A stretch of DNA of 15,453 nt from Prevotella sp. UBA7594 (lineage in GTDB: Bacteria > Bacteroidota > Bacteroidia > Bacteroidales > Bacteroidaceae), in the NCBI GenBank assembly GCA_002490315.1, contig DLKG01000089.1, positions 1-15,453 on the forward strand, given 5' to 3'. The stretch's first letter is position 1. Every line of letters starts with the position of its first letter. A program made the translations under genes and the position numbers. The notes beneath the pieces were generated by a model, which saw only the letters and a program-made list of their open reading frames with translations, had not been told where the DNA came from and searched no databases. Below are positions 7,561 to 13,859 of the stretch, piece by piece.

Positions 7561-7615
7561 TATCTGAGCATATCTGAGCATATCAGGGAGCATATTTGAG
7601 AGCATGTTTGGGGCA
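7561..7615 (+). repeat. Degenerate 10-12 bp tandem repeat
   Basis: Two exact TATCTGAGCA units (7561-7580) are followed by TATCAGGGAGCA, TATTTGAGAGCA and TGTTTGGGGCA, five units in all. The units drift in length and sequence from left to right. The array is upstream of the YczE-like gene; it may be an old slippage tract or a multi-site binding region. Confidence 0.6.
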
Positions 7616-7687
7616 ATAGTAGCGTTATTTGACTTTTGACATACCTCTCCGGATAATCACAATTTGCGTTTTTTTGAGAAACTTGAA

Positions 7688-7695
7688 CAAATATA
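7688..7695 (-). promoter_or_regulatory. Second candidate -7 element for the YczE-like gene
   Basis: The minus strand reads TATATTTG, a full TAnnTTTG match, with ATTG 17 nt upstream. Transcription would begin near 7681 and cross the repeat at 7561-7615 in a leader of about 195 nt. It directly abuts the hairpin at 7699-7762. Confidence 0.35.
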
Positions 7696-7698
7696 AAA

Positions 7699-7762
7699 AA
7701 CGACAATATAGGCAATAGAGACAGCGGAATAAATGTTGTCTACTATAGTCTATATTGTCGTT
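7699..7762 (-). terminator. Long imperfect hairpin with T-tract after the TPR gene
   Basis: Perfect 12-bp arms (7699-7710 and 7751-7762, AACGACAATATA and its complement) continue inward with about six of eight further pairs and a small inner GACA/TGTC stem, 64 nt in all. On the minus strand the hairpin is followed by a T-run (complement of 7695-7700). It lies 65 bp past the TPR stop codon, so a terminator for that transcript is the simplest reading. It is longer than usual and could instead be a small palindromic insertion. Confidence 0.65.
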
Positions 7763-7826
7763 AAAAGGTTTATCTTAGCTAAAACGATATTTAGTGTTTA
7801 GCCGTAACTCCCTGCAGACGGGATTA

Positions 7827-9248
7827 TCACTTCACGTCCATAATCTGCTTAGCGTTGGCATCGTCAGGACGGATCTGAAGAAGCTTAGCAGCCCATTCCT
7901 TAGCCTCTGCCTTCCTGTCATTCTGGATGTAGTGGACAGCGAGGTAGGTGTAGGCTGTGGCGAGCTTGTTCTGGTCGCTTGCACTCTTCTCTGCCTGTGC
8001 CTCAATTTTCTCTGCAAGAGCCTTGTAGTAAGGCAAGGCTACACCTTTCTTCACGTCAGGATCGCTTGCGTGCATGAAGTTGGCCTGCTTGTAAAGACCG
8101 TAAACAGCGGCATAGTCGAACTTCTCCGCCATCTTTCCATACACCTCAGCTGCCTTTACGAAAGCCGCCTTCTTGGCTGCCTCGTCAGTAGTGGACTCCG
8201 ACTGTGCGAGATATATGTCAGCAAATGAGTCGTAGTCTTTGTAGGTGGCTGCGTCGCCGATGTCCTGAAGATACTGCTCGTAGGCAGCTACAGCCTCCTG
8301 GAACTTTCCTGCCTTCGTGTACACTCCCGAGATAAGCTTGTTGGCATCCTTATTGGATGCGTCAGCTTCAGACAGATGCTTGTAGTTAGCTACAGCTTCA
8401 TCGTAACGACCAAGATTGGTGAGGGCGTCACCATAATAAGTGTAGTCATTTACGGTGTACTTGATGGTGTCAGAAGTATTGAAAAGCTTCTGACCGTAAG
8501 CAACTGCAGCATCATATTTCTTCAATTTGTCACTGCTGTAAAGACCGACACGGTTGAAAGAAGTGTACTTAGGATAGGTTTTCAAGCCTACCTCGCAAAG
8601 CTTCACTGCCTTGTCAAAGTCTTCGAGCACGTAGGCTGTAGAAGCGTAGTCCATAAGGATATAGTCCTCAAGAGTCGACGGATTCTGTACCTTGTCGTAG
8701 TAGGTCATGGCAGACTTCAACTGTCCGTTAGAGGCGTACATGTAGCCAGCTGCAGCATCAACTGGATAGTCGGGCTTTACAGTGCGCAACTTCTCAAGCA
8801 TCGCAACAGCACCCTTCGGGTCTACCTTCTGATAAACACGTGCGTACTTCACGTAGGAAGTAGGGTTCTGTGGCTCGTAGAACGTGCCCTGCTCATAATA
8901 GCCTGCAGCCTTGCCGCCGTCGTCCTGAGCGGAAGCGATGTCGCCAAGCAAGATGTAAGGCTCAGCACTGTTCTTATTAAGCTTCATAGCCTGGTTGGCG
9001 ATAAGCTCAGCCTGCTCATAGTTCTTGGCTGCCATGAAGGCACGACCGAGAGCAATAGTGGCAGCCAAGTCCTTCTTGTGGGCTTTCTGGAAATCCTTAA
9101 CTTGAGCCTTTGTGGCGTTAACGTCGCCCTTGGCGTCTACAATAACTTTAGTAATGGCATCGATATCCGACTGTGATGTCTGTGCCATCGCCGGCATACT
9201 CATGCTGGCAAGCAGCAGTCCGGCTACGAGATATTTCTTTGTTTTCAT
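7827..9248 (-). CDS. Secreted TPR-repeat protein of the Ton locus
   Basis: This 473-residue protein carries a signal peptide (MKTKKYLVAGLLLASMSMPAMA, probable cleavage after residue 22) and no lipobox, so it is probably periplasmic. The rest is helical tetratricopeptide repeat, with many A/G-x-Y units such as YEQAELIANQAM, SAEPYILLGDIA, DDGGKAAGYYEQG and GRYDEAVANYKHL. TPR arrays bind other proteins; there is no enzymatic motif. It is the last gene of the exbB-exbD-exbD-tonB-PstS-like cluster, 225 bp after the PstS-like gene, and has its own downstream hairpin terminator. By context it may scaffold or support TonB-linked uptake at the envelope. I see no good promoter in the 225-bp gap, so it may be read from upstream. 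The TPR call is secure; the role is inferred. Confidence 0.88.
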   Translation of the reverse strand: MKTKKYLVAGLLLASMSMPAMAQTSQSDIDAITKVIVDAKGDVNATKAQVKDFQKAHKKDLAATIALGRAFMAAKNYEQAELIANQAMKLNKNSAEPYILLGDIASAQDDGGKAAGYYEQGTFYEPQNPTSYVKYARVYQKVDPKGAVAMLEKLRTVKPDYPVDAAAGYMYASNGQLKSAMTYYDKVQNPSTLEDYILMDYASTAYVLEDFDKAVKLCEVGLKTYPKYTSFNRVGLYSSDKLKKYDAAVAYGQKLFNTSDTIKYTVNDYTYYGDALTNLGRYDEAVANYKHLSEADASNKDANKLISGVYTKAGKFQEAVAAYEQYLQDIGDAATYKDYDSFADIYLAQSESTTDEAAKKAAFVKAAEVYGKMAEKFDYAAVYGLYKQANFMHASDPDVKKGVALPYYKALAEKIEAQAEKSASDQNKLATAYTYLAVHYIQNDRKAEAKEWAAKLLQIRPDDANAKQIMDVK

Positions 9249-9369
9249 AGTTCAATGCTGATTAAAATGTTCTTTGAAGCTATGACGCTTCGAGGAAACA
9301 ATTGGTTTAAAAGTATTATAGCGAATTAATGGGTTATTAAATAATATTCACGTCTGTTTGCAATGGAAA

Positions 9370-9390
9370 GGCAAATTATGCGAAATTGCC
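9370..9390. promoter_or_regulatory. Imperfect inverted repeat upstream of the TPR gene
   Basis: GGCAAATT and AAATTGCC face each other across a 5-nt spacer, with one mismatch in each arm pairing. It lies about 120 bp upstream of the TPR start. It could be an operator or chance in AT-rich DNA. Confidence 0.25.
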
Positions 9391-9416
9391 GATGGAGAGA
9401 AACGCTTTGTTAGACT

Positions 9417-9486
9417 TCGCCCCGCAAAATTCTTCGCCTCACAGAATTCTTCGCCGGCAGAATCCGCCGCTCCTTAGAATCCGTCG
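9417..9486 (-). repeat. Degenerate 16-17 bp tandem repeat running out of the PstS-like gene end
   Basis: On the minus strand the end of the PstS-like gene (GCGACGGATT, then CTAA with the stop) leads into units ending GCGGCGGATT, GCGAAGAATT, GCGAAGAATT and GCGAAGTCT, at 16-17 bp spacing. About four degenerate units follow the gene tail. Two inner units share the identical core GGCGAAGAATTCTG. This looks like duplication of the last codons and stop past the gene end, as seen after fba. Confidence 0.6.
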
Positions 9487-10445
9487 CTTACCTGGACGTT
9501 ACGGATTGTGATTTCTCCGCGCGTCGGGAGCAGGCCTGCCTTGAAGACAATGAGCTGTCCCTTGGGCTGCTCAATGAAATGGGCAAAGCCCCATGGCAAG
9601 CCGCGCTTCGGATCGTTGAGGAGAGCGTAGATTGTGCGCACGAACGGATAGCGACCGTTGAGCAGCCAAGCCTGATAGGGTTTCCAGGAGTTCATTGGAG
9701 TTGCCTTGTCGAGTTTGGAGACAGACATAACGGTGATGGCTTTGTTCCATGTAGTGTTAGTCGTGTCGCGCTTATCGTTGAGCCAGTTGCTGCCAATCAC
9801 TCCTATAGCGTTCGGCGTGCGCGCCACGTAGTCAATCACATCCTTACTATTCTTGGCTGCGAAGACGTTCGGACTATTGATAGGCTTTCCTCCGAGAATG
9901 GAATCGCAGCAATAGCCAACAGCGCTCGACTTTCTATTGTCGAAGCAAACCCATATCTCTCCGAGTTTCGAACCTGGATTCACCTGGCTCCACTTTGTCT
10001 TCTTTCCCAAGAGAATGTTTTTCACGTCGTTCACCGTTATGCAGGAGTCGAGGTTGTGGTTGTTGCATATCAAAGCCATGCCGTCATAGGCAAGCTTCAC
10101 CGACTCTGGAAGCATGTTCAAACCGTCCTTAATGTATGTGCGCTCCTTGGCTGTGAAGTCACGGGCAGTAATCGTGAGCCATACCTTCTGTTTCAAGAGC
10201 ATGTTGATGCCGTCAATCTCATTAGTATAGATTGGCTTTAGCTTTGTGTTTGGACACTGCATCTGATAAACCTGAATAAGTTCGTCGATAATCGGACTGA
10301 AACTCTCGTCGCACGCAAAGCTTATCTCGCCCTGCGTGGTGGTGTCGGTTCGTCCGTCCTTACGTTTCTGCTCTCCGCAAGCAGCGAGGAGCACGACTGC
10401 CATCAGGAGAAGGATGGCGTATATCTTGTGTGTAATAGTCTTCAT
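9474..10445 (-). CDS. PstS-like periplasmic-binding-fold lipoprotein
   Basis: This 323-residue protein has a lipoprotein signal peptide with lipobox LAAC ending at Cys23. The remainder resembles PstS-type phosphate-binding proteins: SFSPIIDELIQVYQ near 48-61, LAYDGMALICN near 118-128, VNDVKNILLGKKTKW near 138-152 (PstS: dIFsGki.nW) and AIGVIGSNWL. However, where PstS normally has Arg-x-x-Gly-Ser-Gly-Thr, this protein reads DNRKSSAVGY (169-178), and the N-terminal Gly-Ser/Thr phosphate loop is replaced by ACDESFSP. Phosphate binding is therefore doubtful. No pstCAB or phoU genes are nearby; instead the gene lies 229 bp after tonB and before a TPR gene. Lipid anchoring plus Ton context suggests an envelope role, perhaps sensing or handing on a small anion. 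Fold assignment is good; ligand unknown. Confidence 0.85.
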   Translation of the reverse strand: MKTITHKIYAILLLMAVVLLAACGEQKRKDGRTDTTTQGEISFACDESFSPIIDELIQVYQMQCPNTKLKPIYTNEIDGINMLLKQKVWLTITARDFTAKERTYIKDGLNMLPESVKLAYDGMALICNNHNLDSCITVNDVKNILLGKKTKWSQVNPGSKLGEIWVCFDNRKSSAVGYCCDSILGGKPINSPNVFAAKNSKDVIDYVARTPNAIGVIGSNWLNDKRDTTNTTWNKAITVMSVSKLDKATPMNSWKPYQAWLLNGRYPFVRTIYALLNDPKRGLPWGFAHFIEQPKGQLIVFKAGLLPTRGEITIRNVQVSDGF

Positions 10446-10527
10446 TTTTATGTATCTCTTAATTAGGTGCTTAATCTTCGCGGTATTATATAACTAAAGT
10501 ATAATGAGTTGGGGGCTTTTATTCGAT

Positions 10528-10576
10528 ACAACCATCCATGAGCATCGGATCGAGCCGAATGTTCAAGGATGGTTGT
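10528..10576 (-). other. Hairpin in the tonB to PstS-like spacer
   Basis: Perfect 10-bp arms ACAACCATCC (10528-10537) and GGATGGTTGT (10567-10576) flank 29 nt, within which CATCGG and CCGAATG can pair with one bulge. The minus-strand RNA would carry this two-tier stem between tonB and the PstS-like gene. No T-run follows it, so it is more likely a processing, stability or attenuation element than a terminator. Confidence 0.55.
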
Positions 10577-10674
10577 TATGTTAATCCTACGATATACTCA
10601 TGTAAGATGTTGGTTTGTTCAAAAAAGTTGCTTAACGTTGATAATGCATCCCGCTAAGGTAGCCAAAGCGTCAA

Positions 10675-11505
10675 TTACTGGAGACGGAATGAAACCGGCA
10701 CCTGATACTTAACGCGCACAGCTGAACCGTTCTGCTTACCAGGAGTCCAGCGAGGCATACCCTTAACAACGCGCATAGCCTCACGGTCAAGAGACGGGTC
10801 AACACCACGCATAACGTTAACGTCAGTGATGCTACCGTCACGCTCCACAACGAAGCCTACAACAACACGACCCTGTACGCCGTTCTCTGCAGCAACAGTC
10901 GGATAGTTGATGTTGTTCTTGAGGTAGTTCATGAGGGCTGCGTCGCCGCCCGGGAACATAGGCATCTGCTCAACGACGGTGAAGATTTTGGTTTCCTCAA
11001 CATGCTTCGGAGGCTCCGGAGCAGCGATTTCTTCCTTAGCCTTGAGGACGGCACCGCCGACCTCATCGTTACCTTCAACAGTGAAGGCACCGACAGCCTT
11101 GTCGCTCTTCTGTACTTCGTCGAGCTTAATCTCGTCCTCTTCCTTAACTTCCTCGTCCTTCTTGATGACAGGAGCGGTGAACTTAACAGAAGACTTAACC
11201 TGCTCTACAACCTTTTCAGGCTCTTGCTTGATAACTTCCTTCTTCTCAACCTTAGCCTCTTTCTTCTTCTCTGTAAGCTTGGCAAGCTCGACGGCCTGAG
11301 TGTTCTCAACCTTCTTGTTTGCCTCAGCCATTCGCTGAAGTGTGAGTCCGAGGAAAAGGAGTACTGCAGCAAGGGCAACGATTACGAGGGACCAAATGTT
11401 ACGCTTGGAAGTACCCTTACGCAACTTATAGGCTCCATATGCCTGGTTTCTGCCCTCAAACACGAGGTCAGTCCATTCATTGGATATCAAATCTATTTTT
11501 GACAT
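10675..11505 (-). CDS. tonB: TonB energy transducer
   Basis: TonB links the proton-driven ExbB/ExbD complex in the inner membrane to outer-membrane transporters. This 276-residue protein has the Bacteroidetes-type cytoplasmic start WTDLVFEGRNQAYGAYKLR (about 11-29), one transmembrane helix (about 37-56), a periplasmic linker rich in Lys, Glu and Val instead of the classic Pro-Lys (about 60-170), and a C-terminal TonB domain (about 176-276). That domain shows EQMPMFPGGDAALMNYL, INYP, GVQGRVVVGFVVERDGSITDV, REAMRVVKGMPRWTPGKQNG and VKYQVPVSFRLQ. The start has an AAAGGA Shine-Dalgarno-like sequence about 9 nt upstream. It lies 29 bp after the second exbD and is surely in the same operon. It could serve the SusC-like transporter in this window, although Bacteroidetes usually have several TonB proteins. 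Confidence 0.95.
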   Translation of the reverse strand: MSKIDLISNEWTDLVFEGRNQAYGAYKLRKGTSKRNIWSLVIVALAAVLLFLGLTLQRMAEANKKVENTQAVELAKLTEKKKEAKVEKKEVIKQEPEKVVEQVKSSVKFTAPVIKKDEEVKEEDEIKLDEVQKSDKAVGAFTVEGNDEVGGAVLKAKEEIAAPEPPKHVEETKIFTVVEQMPMFPGGDAALMNYLKNNINYPTVAAENGVQGRVVVGFVVERDGSITDVNVMRGVDPSLDREAMRVVKGMPRWTPGKQNGSAVRVKYQVPVSFRLQ

Positions 11506-11534
11506 TTCTTCGTCCTTTCTTTAATTATTAGTCA

Positions 11535-12182
11535 TTACTTGACGCCCTTAGAAGCAAGAAGCTTGGCATCGTCGGGGTTAATCTTGTCAATGACGTATGT
11601 ACCGATACTGCAGATAGTCATTTCGTCCAAAGCGTCAACCATGTTCTTGTAAGAAGCGCCATCAGTACACTTGATAATGATGGTCATCGTCGGCACCTTT
11701 CCAGTCTCAAGCTCACCCTTCTTGATCTTATTCAGCATTGCGTCGTAAACGCTGTCTGGATAAGCAGCAGGATTGGCGAGTCGCTTCTGGTCCAACTTGA
11801 TCTTTGCAGCCATGATGTCGGCAACTGGAGTGGATCCGTCCTCCGTCACGTGCTTGATGAGCACTTCGCGGATGCCGTCCTTGCCCCAAGAAGTCTGCTT
11901 CAGGCAGTTGGGATCGTTGTAGTTAGGTATACCATCGACATGGTAGATCTTGTTGTCAGCACACACATAAATTGTGACTGTCTGAGAAGCTTTGGCCGCA
12001 TTACGGTCCTTATCAGAGATGTTCTCATCGTTCGAAGGCATGGTCAAGTTCATAGTCTGAGGCTTAGCCAAAGACGTACAGAGCATGAAGAACGTGATAA
12101 GAAGCATCATCATGTCCACCATAGGCGTGAAGTCCACGCGGGTGTTCATTTTTTTCTGTCTGCTTGCTTTTTTCTTTGCCAT
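11535..12182 (-). CDS. exbD: ExbD-family proton-channel subunit (second copy)
   Basis: ExbD works with ExbB as the proton-driven motor for TonB. The 215-residue protein has a basic cytoplasmic N-terminus, then VDFTPMVDMMMLLITFFML (about 16-34), the single transmembrane helix with the essential membrane Asp at residue 23. The periplasmic part is longer than in E. coli ExbD (141 residues in all), with an inserted middle part around 60-150. It ends with the usual TMTIIIKCTDGASYKNMVDALDEM region. The start lies only 3 bp after the stop of the preceding exbD, and a GGAGGA Shine-Dalgarno (12190-12195) is embedded in the end of that gene, so translational coupling is likely. The two ExbD proteins differ strongly outside the helix, so they may form a mixed dimer. 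Confidence 0.93.
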   Translation of the reverse strand: MAKKKASRQKKMNTRVDFTPMVDMMMLLITFFMLCTSLAKPQTMNLTMPSNDENISDKDRNAAKASQTVTIYVCADNKIYHVDGIPNYNDPNCLKQTSWGKDGIREVLIKHVTEDGSTPVADIMAAKIKLDQKRLANPAAYPDSVYDAMLNKIKKGELETGKVPTMTIIIKCTDGASYKNMVDALDEMTICSIGTYVIDKINPDDAKLLASKGVK

Positions 12183-12185
12183 GTC

Positions 12186-12800
12186 TTAATCCTCCGAATT
12201 TGATTTAAGTGAGGTAATGAGATAGTAACGGTTCTCGTTCATATCCTGGAGCTCCGACATCATCTTCTTGATGGTCTTGTACGGAGTGGATGCGTCAGCC
12301 TTGATGGCGAGCTTCATTTCCGAGCCGTTATTATCGCGAGCCATCTTAACCCAATCCTGGAACTGGCTCATCTTACCATTCACGCTATCCGTAGGTATAC
12401 CCTTGGAAGCCTGAAATTCATTCAATTTGTCCTCAAGGTTCAAAGCTGAGCTAAGGTCCTGCATGTCAACACCGATGGTAGCCGCACCCTGTGCTGTCTC
12501 CATCTGCTTTTTGTTGAGCTGCACACCATACTGGTCAGCCATGCCCTGAACGAGTTCGCCCATCTTGCGGGGATTGTCCATACCCACAAAGATACGGCCT
12601 TCCTTGTCGCAGAGTACCGTCAAGACATTCTTCTCCGGCACCTTGATTTCGGATACCGAGCCCGGGGTAACGACCTTCACTGCCTCGTTCTTTGTGAATG
12701 TTGATGTCAACATGAAGAACGTAAGCAAGAGGACCATCACGTCGGACATAGGAGTCATATCTATGAAGACGTCCGCTTTCTTAACTTTTACTTTACCCAT
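12186..12800 (-). CDS. exbD: ExbD-family proton-channel subunit (first copy)
   Basis: This 204-residue inner-membrane protein has a short basic N-terminus followed by IDMTPMSDVMVLLLTFFML (about 13-31), the ExbD helix with the proton-carrying Asp at residue 20. The periplasmic domain begins TKNEAVKVVTPGS and has the C-terminal MKLAIKADASTPYKTIKKMMSELQD block typical of ExbD/TolR (about 161-187). The middle section (about 75-155) is an expansion relative to the E. coli protein. It lies 30 bp after exbB and 3 bp before the next exbD. Both copies keep the key Asp, so neither looks decayed. Paired exbD genes after exbB are a common Bacteroidetes arrangement. Confidence 0.93.
   Translation of the reverse strand: MGKVKVKKADVFIDMTPMSDVMVLLLTFFMLTSTFTKNEAVKVVTPGSVSEIKVPEKNVLTVLCDKEGRIFVGMDNPRKMGELVQGMADQYGVQLNKKQMETAQGAATIGVDMQDLSSALNLEDKLNEFQASKGIPTDSVNGKMSQFQDWVKMARDNNGSEMKLAIKADASTPYKTIKKMMSELQDMNENRYYLITSLKSNSED
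12190..12195 (-). promoter_or_regulatory. Strong Shine-Dalgarno inside the end of the first exbD
   Basis: The minus strand reads GGAGGA ending 7 nt before the second exbD ATG, within the last codons of the first exbD. Strong Shine-Dalgarno sequences are uncommon before genes in this phylum and are absent from most starts in this window. It likely serves re-initiation and balances output of the two ExbD subunits. Confidence 0.6.
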
Positions 12801-12830
12801 AATGATAAATGTTTTAAAGGGTTAGTAAAA

Positions 12831-13670
12831 TTAAGCCTCGTCTGCGTGGTTTGCTTCGTATGTCTGAGCAATAGTGTAACCTACTTCGTCGAGAGCGTAT
12901 GTCAGCTTGTCGATCTTGTTAGAATAGTAGTTGTAAGAAACTACAGCGAACCAAGATGTCAAGATACCTGATGCGGTATTCACGAGGGCCTCAGAAATAC
13001 CTTCAGAGAGCTGGAGGGAGTCACCACCACCACCAGAAGCAAGAGCGGCGAATGAACGGATCATACCAACCACAGTACCGAAGAGGGCGGTAAGAGTACC
13101 GAGAGTAACGATAGTAGCAAGGATAGGCATGTTCATCTGGAGAGTAGGCATCTCGAGCTGAGTAGCCTCCTCGTGAGCCTGCTGGATCTTAGCCACCTTC
13201 TGTGCGCGCTTGAGGTTAGGAGTGTTCTCCATTTCCTTGTAAGCAGCGATAGAAGCGCCAACAACGTTGGCTACGCAACCCTGCTGCTTGTCGCAGATCT
13301 GCTGTGCCTTAGCCATGTCGCCTGCTGTGATAGCCTGCTTTACAGAGATAACGAACTTACCGAGAGAGCTCTTACCGAAAGCAGTGCGGAGAGCGAAGAA
13401 ACGCTCGATAGAAAGTGCGATTACAGTGAAGAGCAATGTGATGATGACAGGAACGACAACACCACCTTTGTACACTGTACCAAGAAGGTTTCCGTCCTTA
13501 ACCGGCTGTGTCGGGTCACCGTTTACGAAGTTCTCAGGGTTTCCAAGAACGAACTTGAAGAAACAAACAGCGAGAATGAAGCATACAACGATGATCCAAA
13601 TCGCATCTCTAACTCCCTGGAATCCTGAAGACTTCTTCTTCGGACTCACTTTAGCTTGTGTAGTTGCCAT
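12831..13670 (-). CDS. exbB: ExbB (MotA/TolQ/ExbB proton channel family)
   Basis: ExbB is the multi-helix inner-membrane scaffold that forms the proton channel with ExbD and drives TonB. The 279-residue protein has hydrophobic segments at about 23-43, 70-92, 183-205 and 225-247. The last two belong to the MotA/TolQ/ExbB core (MPILATIVTLGTLTALFGTVVGMIRSF; ISEALVNTASGILTSWFAVVSYNYY), where the TALFGTVVGMI and EALVNTASGI motifs are diagnostic. The extra N-terminal helix and roughly 40-residue longer sequence than E. coli ExbB (244 residues) are usual in Bacteroidetes. It is the first gene of the operon. A consensus promoter at 13804-13834 would give a leader of about 127 nt containing a small GTGG/CCAC hairpin. 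Confidence 0.94.
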   Translation of the reverse strand: MATTQAKVSPKKKSSGFQGVRDAIWIIVVCFILAVCFFKFVLGNPENFVNGDPTQPVKDGNLLGTVYKGGVVVPVIITLLFTVIALSIERFFALRTAFGKSSLGKFVISVKQAITAGDMAKAQQICDKQQGCVANVVGASIAAYKEMENTPNLKRAQKVAKIQQAHEEATQLEMPTLQMNMPILATIVTLGTLTALFGTVVGMIRSFAALASGGGGDSLQLSEGISEALVNTASGILTSWFAVVSYNYYSNKIDKLTYALDEVGYTIAQTYEANHADEA

Positions 13671-13803
13671 AATTTTTGTAGAATTTAATAAGTTATTAAT
13701 GGTTATAAAAATTTGTTTCTGTTTGGGTTGTTTTAGCTTCTGTCAATACACGGTATTTGGTATAATTGCAGGCATTGTCTGTGGTTTTGCCACTTATATA
13801 TGG

Positions 13804-13834
13804 CAAAGTTAACAAATAATGGCAAATAATCAAC
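13804..13834 (-). promoter_or_regulatory. Promoter for the exbB-exbD-exbD-tonB operon
   Basis: The minus strand has TAACTTTG (13804-13811), the same -7 box as the two fba promoters, with GTTG (13831-13834) 19 nt upstream as a three-of-four -33 match. It lies between the aspartate aminotransferase stop and exbB, so the Ton operon need not depend on read-through. Confidence 0.6.
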
Positions 13835-13859
13835 TGAATACTTCGTGTTTAACATTTTT

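Larger units (their letters stand above)
7487..7826. other. 340-bp spacer with repeats, palindrome and hairpin
   Basis: This gene-free stretch separates the YczE-like gene from the TPR gene, both on the minus strand. From left to right it holds a candidate -7 box, a 12-bp palindrome, a degenerate 10-12 bp tandem repeat, a second candidate -7 box and a long hairpin. These are listed separately. I see no credible small ORF. Confidence 0.75.

Noticed and set aside
8376..9176. 266-codon open frame on the plus strand opposite the TPR gene
   Set aside because: It is antisense to a clear TPR protein and has no domain or start-site support.
9249..9473. Promoter for the TPR gene
   Set aside because: The best match on the minus strand, TACTTTTA at 9308-9315, misses the last consensus base and lacks a -33 element, so I did not list it.
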